DNA of 64,000 nucleotides from Timema cristinae (lineage: Eukaryota; Arthropoda; Insecta; Phasmatodea; Timematidae). Shown one piece after another: positions 45,421 through 57,700 of the stretch. The stretch covers positions 90,773,588-90,837,587 of the forward strand of contig JBCFYV010000012.1 in the NCBI GenBank assembly GCA_039000515.1. The letters are read 5' to 3'. Below the pieces are notes generated by a model. The model did no database searches. It was not told where the DNA came from and saw nothing but the letters and a program-made list of their open reading frames with translations. The first letter of the stretch is position 1; each line of letters opens with the position of its first letter. The position numbers were made by a program, and so were the translations under genes.

Positions 45421-48400
45421 AAAAGGGGTTTATTGCAACTTTTTTAAAATTTTTTAAACGCAAAATTTTTAGCACTGTTTTGTGACTTTCCCCCCCCAAA
45501 AATTGGACTTTAGTTTTTTTTTTTAAATTTTGGGAATGTTGTTTTTTTAAAATTTTTAAAATTTTTGAAAAAAATTTTTTTTTAAAAAAAAAATTTTTTA
45601 AAAATACTTTTTCCCCCAAAAATTTTTATTTTTTTTTTAAAATTTTTTAAATAAAATAAATAAAAACTCTTTACTGGTTAAAAAAATATTATTTTTTTGG
45701 GTTTTTTAAAAAAACCCGAATAATAAACCTTTTTACCAAAATTTTCTTAATGTTTCAGGAAAAGGTTATTATTCCATAGTTAATTTTTTTTTTTTTCTTT
45801 TTAAAAAAATTTTTTAAAAAAAAAATTTTTAAAACCCCCTTTTCCCTTTTTTGCCCTAAATGAGTTTTGGCCTAAAATTTTCTGTCGGGGGGGGTTTTGG
45901 GAAAAAGGGGGGGGGGGGCGTTTTTTGTTTTTTGGGGTTTTGGGGTTCGGGATTAAATTTAGATTGGGGTTTTTTAAAAAAGGTTTTTTTTTTAAAAATT
46001 AAATTTTTATTTTTTACAAATGGGGGGGGTTTGAAAAAAATTTTACAAAAAAAAACAAAAAAATTAACAAAAAATTTTAAGGGGGAAACCCCTTGTGAAA
46101 AAAAAAAAGGGTTTTTTGGGGGGAAAATTTCCCCAGGGGCCTTGGGGGGAAACCCCCGGGGGGGGGGTTTTTCTCTTTTTTTGGGTTTTTCTGCCCGGGG
46201 GTTTTCCCGGGGGGATCGAGCGGTGGCCCCCCCCTCTAGGGGAATTTTTCGGGGATGAAAAACGGGGGGTTTTTCCCAAAAGGGGGGGGTAGTTTTCAAA
46301 AATTGATGGGAACCCCCCCTGGGGGGGTTGATGTTTTTTGGGTCGGCCCCCCTATGGCGGGGTTCCCCATTATTTTTTTTCCCTTTTGTTTTTCCGGGAA
46401 ATTGTTCCGGGGGGACAAAGGGGGGGGGGCTGCAATTTTTTTTGGGGGTAAAAGCTCCCTATTCTATTTTTTTTTGGGGGTTTTAAATTTTAAAAAACCC
46501 AAAAACCTTTCCCCCCATTTTTTTTTTGGGGTTCATTCGCAACCCAAAACACACAATATTTTTAACAAACAATTCTTACCAAAAGGGGGGGCCCTTTTTG
46601 GGGTTTTTAAAAATTACTTAATTTTTATCTTTAATTTTTTTGGGGAAAATTTGTTTAAAAATTTTAAAATTAAAAAAATTTTAATTTTTGGGAAACCTTT
46701 AGGGTTTGGTTTGGGGGAATTTTTTCCAAAAAAAAAAAAAACGGGGTAGTTTATCTTCAGTTTTTCCATGGGGTTTTTTATTTTCCCCCCCCCCTACCCC
46801 CCAAAAAAAAAAAAAAGTGATCAAAAAAAACTATCGGGGAATATTTTTTTTTTTTTTTATTTTTTTAAGTTGTTGGGCTTCAAAGGGGGGAAGCCGATTT
46901 TTTCTTTTATTTGGGCCCTAAAAAAAATTTTTAAAATTTTTTTAAAATTTTAAAGGGTTTGGAAAAAACCCCCACCACTTGGATTTTTTTCGGGGGTTTT
47001 CCCCAAAGGGGCCCCTTTTTTCTTTTTTTCCCTTTTTAAAATTTGGGGTCCCCCCCAAATTTTAAATTTTTTAAAAAAGGGGAATCATACATAAAAATAT
47101 TTTTTTAGTTTGGGGAAAAAAATTTCCCCCTTTTTTTATCAAAAAAATTTTTTTTTTTTTTAAATTTGGGGGCCATTTGGCGCCCAAACTACCGTTTGGA
47201 TTATCCCAAACTTTATACTATTTGGGGGTAAAACAGTTTAGGGGAAAAGGAAAGTTGTTTTTTTAAGGGGGAATTTGTACTCGCATTTGATTTTAGGGGG
47301 GGGGTTTGGGGGAAAAACCTTTGGGGGGAAAAAACTACCTTTGTCCCCCCCAAAACCCAAATTTTTTCAAAAAAAAAAGGCCCCAACCATTTTTGGCATT
47401 TTCCATTTTAATGCGAGAGGGATCGGGGGGCCCCATTAAAAAAAAACCCAAAAGGGGGGGTTTTTTAAAATGTTTCCCAAAAAAGGGGAAAAAATCTAGG
47501 TTTATTGTAATTGAAAAAAGGGGGAAAAGGGGGAAAAAAAACCCCAAATTTTTCCCTTAATTTCTTAATATGGGGCCAAAAATTTCCCTTTTCCCTTTCC
47601 CCCCCAATTTTTAAAAACCGAAATTTTTTCCAAAAAAAAAGGAAAGCCCCTTTTTTTTATCAACATAAAAAAACTTTTTTTTTTAAAAATTTTTTTAAAA
47701 TTATTTTTTTACATTATTTTTTTTAAATTTAAAAATTTTTAGATTTCTCTAAGAATATCTACAATTTATTATTTAAGAATTATAAAAAAAATTTTCCCCC
47801 CCCAAATTTAAAAGGTTTTTTGGGGTTTTAAAGGGGGGTTTTTAAAGGGGGAAAAAGGGGGTTTTAAAAACGGTAGAAAAAATTAAAAATTTTTTTTTTT
47901 AAAACCCCCCCTTTTTCCCCCACCTCCCTTTTTTTGGGGGTTTTTGGGGGGCCCCTTTTTGTATAATTAAAAAAAAATTTTTGGTCGGGGAAAAGGGGGG
48001 TAGGTTTTGAAATTTTAAAAAAAAAGGGGGGGTCCCCCAATTTTGTTTTGGGAGGGGGGGAAAATAAAATTTAGGTTGGAACCCCCCCCAGTGCCCCAAG
48101 GGGGGCCCCCAAAACCCCCCGTTTTCCCCCCCCTTTTTCCAGGGAATATTTTGGGGGGGACTTTATATTTTTTTTTTTTTTTTTATAACATTTTTTTTTA
48201 AATTTTTTTAAAATTTGGGGTTTGTTTTTTTTAAAATTAAAAAGGGGAGGCCCCCTTTTTTCCTTTTTAAAAAACCCCCTGAGGGGGGAAATTTTGAGGA
48301 AAAAAACGGGGGGTTTTTGGCCCCCCGGGGCCCCTTGTGCCTTTTTTAAAAAAAGGGGGGGAAATTTTATGGAAATTCATTTTTTTAAAAATTAAAAGGT

Positions 48401-50266
48401 TTTTTCCCCTTGTCACCCAACCCCCAAAGGGGAAACCTTTAAAAAAAAGCACTGAAATTTTTTGCCCCCTTTTTTCCCAAAAAAACTTTTTTTATGTGGG
48501 GCAACCCTTTTTTCCCCCCTCTTTGGGGTTGTAAAAAAAAAATTGGGGAAAAAATTTTTAAAGGGGGGTTTTTAGTTTTTGGTTAATGGGGGACAAAAGA
48601 AAAGGGTCATTTAAAAATTTGCTGGGGGTTTTTATTGTTTTTTAAAGTAAATAAGTTTTTCCCCCATTCTTCCCATAAATTATCGGGGATTAAAAATTTT
48701 ATATTTTTTCCCTTTTTTTTTTAAATTTTTTTTTGGGGCCTTTTTATTGAAAAAAATTTTTTTTAAATTTTTAAAAAAGATGAAACAAATAAAATTTTTA
48801 CCTTTTTATTTTTTTTAAATTTAAATTTTTTTTTTTTAAAAAGGGGGCCTTTTAAATATTTTTTACAAAAAAAAAAATTTAATTTTAAAAAGGGGACTTT
48901 TTTTTTCCTTTTTAATATTACTTTTAAATTTAGGGTTATAATTTTTTAGGGGCGGTTATCATACACCAGCCCCTTTTTACCCCCCAAAACTGAAAAACTC
49001 CGGGGTTTTTGGGATGGTTTTTACTGGGTTTTTGGGCCCCTTTTTAAAATTTATGGTAGTGAAACGTCAGTGGGCCTTTTTTGGTGTCGGCAAAAAGGGA
49101 CGTAAGTTGTTACTGGGGGGGTAAAAAAAATTTGTTTAAAAAAAACTTGGGGTTTTTTTTTTTAATTTTTTTTTTTGGGGGGCGGGGTCAGGGGGGGGGA
49201 AAAGCTTTCGGGGGTTTTCCCAAGGGGGGCTTTTGAGGGGGTCTTGGGTTTTGTTTTTTTTTCTTTTTTGGGGGCTTCTTTTTTTTTTTATTTGTTTTTT
49301 TTTTTTTTTTTCCCATAGTGAGGGGGGAAATTTTAAAAAAGGGAAAAATTTTTTATTTTTTTTACTTTGACATGGGGAGGGGTTGGAAAACCCTTTTTTA
49401 AAAAACTTGGGGCCTCTGGGGGCCCCCTTTTAAACACAAAAGGGGGCCCTTTAAATCATTTTTTTAAAAATTTTAAGTTTTTTTTTTATTCGTTTTTTTA
49501 AAGTTTCTAAAAAAAAACTAACAAAAAAAACTAAAATGGGGAATAAAACCCTTTTTAAGGGGGAAAAAACAAACGGGGGAAAAAAATTTTAAAAAAATAA
49601 AAAATTTTAAAATGTTTTTTAAAATTTTTAATTCTATTTGGGGGTGGGAAGGGGAAAAAGGGGGGTTAGCATAGTGATAAAAATTTTTTTAAAATTTTTA
49701 AAAAAATCATCAACAAAAAAACTAAAAAAATTTTTTTAAAAAAAAGGGGGTTTTTTTCAGAACAAAATTAAAAGAAAAAATTTTTTAGGGGAGCAAAAAA
49801 ACCCAAAAAAAAAAAAAAAACCCCCAAAAAAACCAAAAAAAATTTTTCCCCATTTTTTTGAAAGAATGGAGAGAGAATACTAAAAAAAAAATTTTCGAGG
49901 TTTTTACAAAAGGAAAAATTTTTAAAAGGGAAAATTTCGCAAAAAAAAAAAATCAAAAAATTGGAACCCAGAAACGAAATTTTTTTGATTGCAAAAAAAT
50001 TTTAAATCGTTTTTTTTAAAAAATTTTTTGTTTGGGGGGCATGGGAAAATTTTGTGGTTGAAAAAAAAAAAGGGCCAAAAACCCCCTTTTAAATTTTTCT
50101 AGGTGTAATTTTTGTCATGTGTTTTCCAAACCCAAAACAAAAAGGGTACATTTTTTTTTTTTTTTGGGGGAAAAAAAACCCAAAATTCCCGGGGGAAAAA
50201 AAAGGGAAAAGAAAAAGGGGGATTGAAAATTCATAAAAAAAAAATGGTTTTTTTAAAAAAAAAAAA

Positions 50267-50298
<32 letters not shown>

Positions 50299-53200
50299 GC
50301 CCTACTTCTTGGACGAAAAATTAAAAATTTTTTTAAAATTTATGGCGTATAAAAATTTTTATCAAAAAAAAAATTTTTTCCCGGGAAACCAAAAAAGAAA
50401 CAAATTATTGCAATCAAAAAATATTTTTTTTTAATGCTTTAGGCGGAAAGGAGGGTTTTGGAGTCAGCAAAAATTTGGGGGGTTCCCAAAAGAAAAAAAT
50501 TTTTTTTTTGGGGTTGGGGGGCGTTTTAAAACGGAAAAATTGATTTTTTTTTTTTGGGGGAAAAAAAAAATCTGTAACAAACAAAAAAAAAAAGTTTTTT
50601 GTAATCATTACACACACACAAAAAATTTTTTTTAAAAAAAAAAAGGGCAAATTAAAGGGGGGGGAAATAAAAAAAGTTTTTTTAAATTTTTTGGGGCCGT
50701 ATCAAAACTTTTTTTTTATAGTTTATTTTTGAACAACCCGAAACAAAGGGGGGAACAAAACGAAAAAAAGGGAAAAAAAATTTTTTTTTTTTTCCCCAAA
50801 AGGGGGAAAAGGGAGTTATAAAAAAATTTTGGCTCTACCAATGAAAAAAAAAATTTTTGGTGGGTTTAAAAAAAAAACGGAAAAAAAAAAAAAATTTGTT
50901 TTGGGACAATCCAAACAAACAAAAAGCAATATAAATACATGGATTTTTAAAATGGGGGGGGGAAAACCCTGAAGTTGGCCCCTCAAAAAGTAAACAAAGT
51001 ATTAAAATTTTATGTTCCATTTGTGCAAAAAAAAAATCCCCGGGAAAATAAATTTTTTTGGGGTACAATCCGGAAAAAACTTTTTTTAAACCCTAAAAAA
51101 TGTAAATTTTCAAAGGGGGGGGGGGGTTTTCCGTGAATTTTCCCCCCCCCCCCCCCAAAGTAACATATCATTTTGGGGCCCATAAAAAAAGGAACAAAAC
51201 GAAATTGTTTGCAAAAAAATCCGGAACAAGTGAAGAAAAAAACGATTTGAAAAATTTTAAAAAAATTAAAAATTTTTAAAAATTTGGGGGGGAGGGGGGG
51301 GGGGAAAACCCACCTACAAGAACGTTGGAAAATACCATGGGACAAATTGTGGGTTTAAAAATTTCCCCCTTTTCATAAAATTATAAAATTTTTTTAAAAA
51401 TAAAAATTCACTTTAATTGTCACCACTTAATTTTTGAGTTTGCTACTTAAGGTAATGTTTTTTGGGGTTTAATATATATATATTTAATGTATCATAATCA
51501 CCATTTATGCCCCATTATATTCATTTTCCCCGGGGGAAAAAAAAAATTTTGGGGGGGAAAAATCGTGGGGGTTTTTTTTTAAAAAAATGTAGAAAATCAC
51601 AAAATTTTGGGGGAAATTTTAAAAAAAAAATTTTTAATAAAAAAAATTTTTTTAATGTCAATTAAAATGAAAAAAATTTCAAAAAATTTTTTTTTCCCAT
51701 GAAGATAATCCTATAAAACCCCAAGATCCAAGCTTGACTGACATTTTTAAATATTCTTACCAAAAAATTTTAAAATAAAAAATTTTTTAAAAAAAAAAAA
51801 ATTTTTAAATTTAAAAAAAGGTTAAAATTAATTGCATTTTTTTTAAAAATTTAAAAGATCGTAAAACAAAAATTTTTTTTTCCTTTACCTTTTTTTAATT
51901 TAATCAGGTAATAATTTTCCCCCAAATTTAATTCTAAAAAATCCCCCTTTTTTCATTAAAAAAGCCTTTTTTTTTTTAAAATAATGAATAAATTATTTAA
52001 AAAACCCCCAAAAAAATTTTTTAAAAACACTTTTAAAACCCCCAAAATTTTTTTTTTTTTTTAATGAAAAGATTCTTTTTAAAAATGGGATGTAAAAAGT
52101 TCTTTAAATATTAAGTTTTTATTTTTTCATTTTTTGATATGCGATGGAAAAAAACTTTGGCCGATCGCTTACAGCCATTTTTTTTTTATTAGATTGTTTT
52201 TTGTGTTAAATTTTCTGGAAAACCCCTAACATAAAAAAAAAAATTTTTAAGTTTCCTTTCCCCCCCCTTTTTATAATACATTTTGCTCATTCTTGGTTTC
52301 GAAGTTTGACTTTTTCCAAGCTTTTTTTGGGGAAAGGAAAACCTAGGTTTATTACTTAATAATTAAATATATTTTAAAAATTAAAAAAATATAAAAAAAT
52401 TTTCAAAAATTTGCAGAAAAAAGTGATCAAAAAAAAAATAAAAATCAAAAAATTTTAAATACAAAATGTTTCAATACTAAAAAACCCCAAAAAGTGATTA
52501 AATACGATATCAAAAAACCCCCCGGGGGTTTTGGGGGAAAACCGGCGGGTTTTTCCGAATAGAAATTTTTTTTGAAAATCGTTTTTCGAGATTCAATTTT
52601 TCGAAGTTTTATTTTTCGAAAAACCAAATTTTTTCCTCCTTGGATTTATACAGTCATGAGCCGCTTTTGCTCCCGGGCCCCCGGGGGGGGAAAAAATTTT
52701 TTTAAAAATTTATTTTTTGGGGAATGTGGTGATATCGATCCCCAGGGGGGTGCTAAAATTGGGGGCCACGGTTACCCCCGGGGCGTTGGCCATGGTTTTT
52801 TTTTTTATATCCGTGTAATTTGGGTTTTTTCCTTTTTTTGGGGGTGTTTTGCTCTGTATCAGGGCTTTTTTTATGAAAAGGGGGGACTTGAACTTCCCCC
52901 CATGAAAATAATAGTTTTTGCGTGCCCCGGCCAATGCCTTGTTGTAGATGGATCGGGAAAAAGTAACTAAAATTTTTTTGATTTAAATTTCCCTTTCCCG
53001 GGGCTTCACCCCCTTGTTGGCCGGGGTTTTTTAATACTACCTTATATCAAAAATTTTGTTTTAAAAAACTTTTTTTATGAGATTACGTTGCCAAATATTG
53101 TCCATGTTTTTTTGATTTTTTAAAATTTTCATTATTCAAATTTTTCCCCTCTTTTTTTTTTATTAGGGGATATATGTATGTGGGGCCCCCCCGGGGAAAA

Positions 53201-53479
53201 TACAAAGGGTTTTAGGGGTTTTTATAACAAACGCCCCCGCAACCAAAAAAGACGACATCCCCCTCTCAGTGCAGATTTTCGAAAATGATCGCGACAAAAA
53301 TTTGTTCGAAAAATTGATTTGGGGTTTTTAAAAAAAAATTTTTTTTTCCCAAATTTTTTTTTTGATGGTTTTGTATTTTTTGAATTGATTTCGATAAATT
53401 TTCTTTTTTTTAAAAAATTGTTTTTTTTAAAAAATTTAAACCCGACCCCCCCGGGGGGTTTTTTTTGGGGGGGAAAGCG

Positions 53480-53740
53480 CTTGCCGGTTTTTTTTAGCCA
53501 GGCCCGCCCCCGGACGGGGGATTTGAAATTCGAATTTTTCGGTCGGGGGAACCCCCAAAAATTTGGGGGTTTTCCCTTTTAAAAATTTCCACTCTCCCTC
53601 CACACAAATTTTGGGGGGTTTTTTTCATCTAAAAATTTTTCCTTCCCCAAATTTTCCTTTTTTCCCTTTTTTTAAAATTTAAAAATATAAACCCCCCTGA
53701 TAGTAAAAACGCGGGGTTTTTTTTTTTTAAAATTAAAATT
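53480..53740 (+). mobile_element. tRNA-derived SINE, family A, in damaged sequence
   Basis: It is recognisable through the noise: GACGGGGGATTTGAAATTCG (B-box region), TTTCCACTCTCCCTCCACAC (body, about 53586), then TGATAGTAAAAACGCGGGG (tail, about 53698). It is a useful control showing that ordinary repeats lie under the damaged consensus. Confidence 0.65.
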
Positions 53741-54799
53741 TTTTTGTTTTATTATTATATTTTTTTTAAAATTATTATTATTATTTTTTTTTTTCACACC
53801 CAAAATGAGGCTAAAATTTTTCAAGAGACCGGGGGAAGAATGATTGTTCAAAAAGGGGAAAACTCGCAGGACTGCAGATTCTTGGGTTTTTTTTTTCTGT
53901 GATTTTAAAAACAGCTTTGGGGGGAATTTTTTTTTGTTTTTTGCGCGGGGAATGTGGAGGGGGTATTTACCCCCTTTTGTCAATAAGCTACCCCTTTTCC
54001 CCCCCCCAAAAATTTTGATATCGCGGGCAAATTGGAAAATTTTTGTGCTTTTTTTTGACAAAAGGAAAGGGGGGTTATTGATTTTTAAAAAAATTTTTTA
54101 TTTTAAATCTGAATATGTTTTCTAGTCTTTTAAATGGCTTTACATATTATAAAATCGTAAGGGGGAAAAATTAAAATTTTTTTGATTAAAATTTTTTTTC
54201 CCCAAAAAAAAACAAAAATTTTTTTAATTTTTTTGTTTTAAGGGAACTTTTTTCATATATTTTAAAAATTTTATATATATATATATATATATATTTATAT
54301 TAAAAAATAAAAATATGCTTCTAATACGGTTTTAAAAGGGGCCCCTTTACAAAAAAGGGAAAAAATATTTTAAAAAAATTTTTTTTAATTTTTTTTAATT
54401 TTTTTTTTTAAAAAAAGTGGCCCCCAAAATGGGGTTTTGGGGGAAAAAAAAAGAATTTAAATTTCTTACTCTCATAGGGTCGTTAAAAAAAAAATTTTTT
54501 TAAAAAAAAATTTTTGGTGTGTAACATTTCAGAGAAGAAAAAAATTTTTTTTAAATTGGGGGGAGAAAAAAAAAAATCTGTTTTTTTTAAATTTTCCCCT
54601 TTTAAAAATCCACGAAAACAAATTTTTTCCCCCCGGGTAGAGGGTCCACCCTGACGGGGGGGCAAAATTTAGAACCCCCGCACTTATTGTTTTACCCTTT
54701 TTAAATTTTTTTTGCCGGGTTTTCCCCCCAAAAAAACCCTTTTAGGAAAAAAAAAATCTTTTTAAAATTTTTTATATTATTTTAAAAAGGGTTTTTAAA

Positions 54800-57700
54800 A
54801 GATTCCGGGAAAAAAAGGGTTAAAACCACACTATGTAAAATTAATTTTAGGCACCTTTTTTTTTTCAAAAACGGGGGTGCTGGGTTGCATTTAAAAATAG
54901 AATTTTGGCACCTTAAATTTTGGGGGCTCCATTGTCATTTTTTTTCACGTTCCGATTAAACTAATTTACCCCCAAAATTTTTCCCCCAATGGGTCCCCAC
55001 CCATGAAATTTTTAATTTTTGGCACCATGGTGTTTTCGCCACCAGTTTTGGGTCGTGTGAAAAATTTAAAAAAAAATTTGGTAGTTTTAAATTTAGAGAC
55101 TCCATTGTGCTTTTTAAAGTACTTTCCCCTTTTAAAAGAATTTACCCCCAAAATTCCGGGGGGTTGGGGTCCACACCTATGTGATTGTTGTAGGACCATA
55201 ATTTTTAAAAACCCCCCCTGGGGGCTCGGTGACAATTTAAAAAATTTAAAAAATTTTTGGCACCTTTAAAAAGGGTTTCCATTTCGCTACGTCATTCCTT
55301 TTTTAAAAAGGTTTTTTACTCCAATTTTCCGGAAAACCCCATGTACCACCCTAGAAAATTATTTGTAAGGACCTATAAGGTATTCACCACCGGGGGTGTT
55401 TGTGAAATTATAAATAAAAAAATTGGGGCCCTTTTAAAATAGGGGGCCCCCTTGTGCTTTTTTAAAACGTTCGCCCCAAATTTGGGGAAATTTACTCCAA
55501 AAATTCCGGAGAATGGCCACCCTTTAGATTAATTTTTGGGGGACCTATGTGTGAATTCGCCAATGTGTGTTGTGACTTTTAAAATTTAAATTTTTGGGGG
55601 CACCTTAAAAAAGACTCCATTGTGCTATTTAATACTTTTCTTTTTCCTTTTTAAAAAGGTAAAATTCTCCAAAAAATTTTCCGGAGTTTGGGAAAACCCA
55701 TAGTAGATTAATTGAGGACCTTTGGTTTTTTTCCCATCATGTGTGCTCGTGTGACATTTTTAAATATAGAATTTTTTTCGCAATTAAATTGAGACTCCTT
55801 TGTGTATTTAACTATTTCCCCTTTTTTTAAAGCTAATTTACTCCAAAACCGGCAGATCGGGGTCCACCAGTAATTATTTTAAAAGGACTTGGGGTTTTCA
55901 CCACCTGTGTGCTCGTGTGACAATTTAAATATGGGGAATTTTTGGCACCAAAAATTGGACCCATTGTGTTTAATACTATTCCTTTTTAAATTTTAATTTC
56001 TCCAAAAATTCCCCGGAGATCCGGGTCCCAAACCTATGTTTTAATTGTACCCCCCCATAGTGTATTCGCCCCATGTGTGCTCGTGTGAAAATTTTTTAAA
56101 TATGAGTTTTTTGGGAGCTTAAATGAGACTCTTGTGTTTTTTAATCGTCGTTCCGATTTTAAAGAAATTTTACTCCAAAATTCCCCCCGACCGGGACCAC
56201 ACCAAAGGGAATTAATTTAGGCACCTTTTTAAATTTATTCCCCCCAAAAGGTTTTGGGGGACAATTTCAAATTAGAAGTTTGGGCACCTTAAATTGAGAC
56301 CCTTTTTGTTTTTTAAAAGTTATTCCATTTAAAGTTTTAAAATTTTCTCCAAAATTTCCCCAGACCCGGGGAACACCTAGGGGAAATTAATTTGGCACTT
56401 ATGAGTGTATTTCGCCACCATGTGTGCTCGTGTGACAATTTCAAATATAGAAATTTGGTAGCTTAAATTAGAGATCCATTTGTATTTAATACGTACGTTC
56501 CGATTTAAAGCTAATTTACTCCCAAAATTCCGGCAGATGGGTACCACACCTATGTAGATTAGTTGTAGGCACCTATAATTTTATTCACCCATGTGGTCCT
56601 GTGACAATTTAAATATAGAATTTGGAAACCTTAAATTAGAAAACTCATTGTGCTTTAAAACGTACGTTCCGATTAAAGCTAATTTACTCCAAAAATTTCC
56701 GGCAGTTTCCGGTAAACAACACCTATGAGATTAATTTGGGCCCAACCTATAGTGTATTCGAAACCCTTGTGTGTCGTGTGACAATTTCAAAAATAGAAGT
56801 TGTGGCCCTTAAAAATTTAGAGACTCCTTTGTGCTATTTAATACGTACGTTTATTTAAAGGTAAATTACTCCAAAATTCCGGAGGATCTGGGGTACCACA
56901 CCTATGTAGATTAATTGTAAGCACCTATGAGTGTATTCGCCCCCCCATTGGTGCTCGTGTGACAATTTCAAATTTTAGAAGTTGTGGCACCTTAAAAAGA
57001 GTTTCCATTTCGCTAGGTACGTTCCTATTTAAAAAGGTTTTTACTCCAAAATTTCCGGCATATCTGGGTACCACCCCAATGTAGTTTAGTTGTAGGCACC
57101 TATAAAGTGTATTCGCCCACCTTGTGTGCTCGTGTGACAATTTCAAATATAGAAGTTTGTGGCACCTTAAAAAAGAGTTTCCATTTCGCTTGTACGTTCC
57201 TATTTAAAGGTAATTTACTCCAAAATTCCGGCAGATCTGGGTTCCAAACCTATATAGATTAGTTTAGGCACCTAAAATGTGTATTCGCCACCATGTGTGC
57301 TCGTGTGACAATTTCAAAATATAGAAGTTGTGGCACCTTAAATTAGAGACTCCATTGTGCTATTTAATTCGTACGTTCCTATTTAAAGGTAAATTACTCC
57401 AAAATTCCGGCATATCTGGGTAAACCACACCTATGTAGATTAGTGGTAGGCACCTATAATTGTATTCGCCCACCATGTGTGCTAGTGTGACAATTTCAAA
57501 TATAGAAGTTGTGTACACTTAAATTAGAGACTCCATTGTGCTATTTAATACGTACGTTCCGATTTAAAGCTAATTTACTCCAATATTCCGGTAAGAAACG
57601 GGTACCACACCTATGTAGATTAATTGTAGGCACCTATGAGGTGTATTCGCCATCATGTGTGCCTCGTGTGACAATTTCAAAATAGAAGTTGTCGCACCCT

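Larger units (their letters stand above)
38450..54800. other. Low-quality consensus block (homopolymer-dominated)
   Basis: From about 38.45 kb, and strongly from 40.54 kb, the sequence becomes runs of 3-12 identical bases (AAAA, TTTT, GGGG, CCCC). Most sequence between runs is lost. Known elements can still be recognised beneath it: the 178-bp satellite (42.5-45.4 kb) and a family A SINE (53.48-53.74 kb), both with bases replaced by runs. The same damage fades gradually through the satellite from 54.8 to about 57.5 kb. This points to failed long-read consensus, not biology. No gene should be called here. Confidence 0.9.

Noticed and set aside
50260..50300. Long poly-G run as a G-quadruplex element
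   Set aside because: It lies in the damaged consensus, where all four bases form inflated runs, so its length cannot be trusted.
40799..55442. Many open frames of 60-164 codons rich in Phe, Lys, Gly and Pro
   Set aside because: They come from homopolymer runs in the damaged block. Opposite-strand frames overlap them with the same repetitive composition, and none shows a conserved motif.
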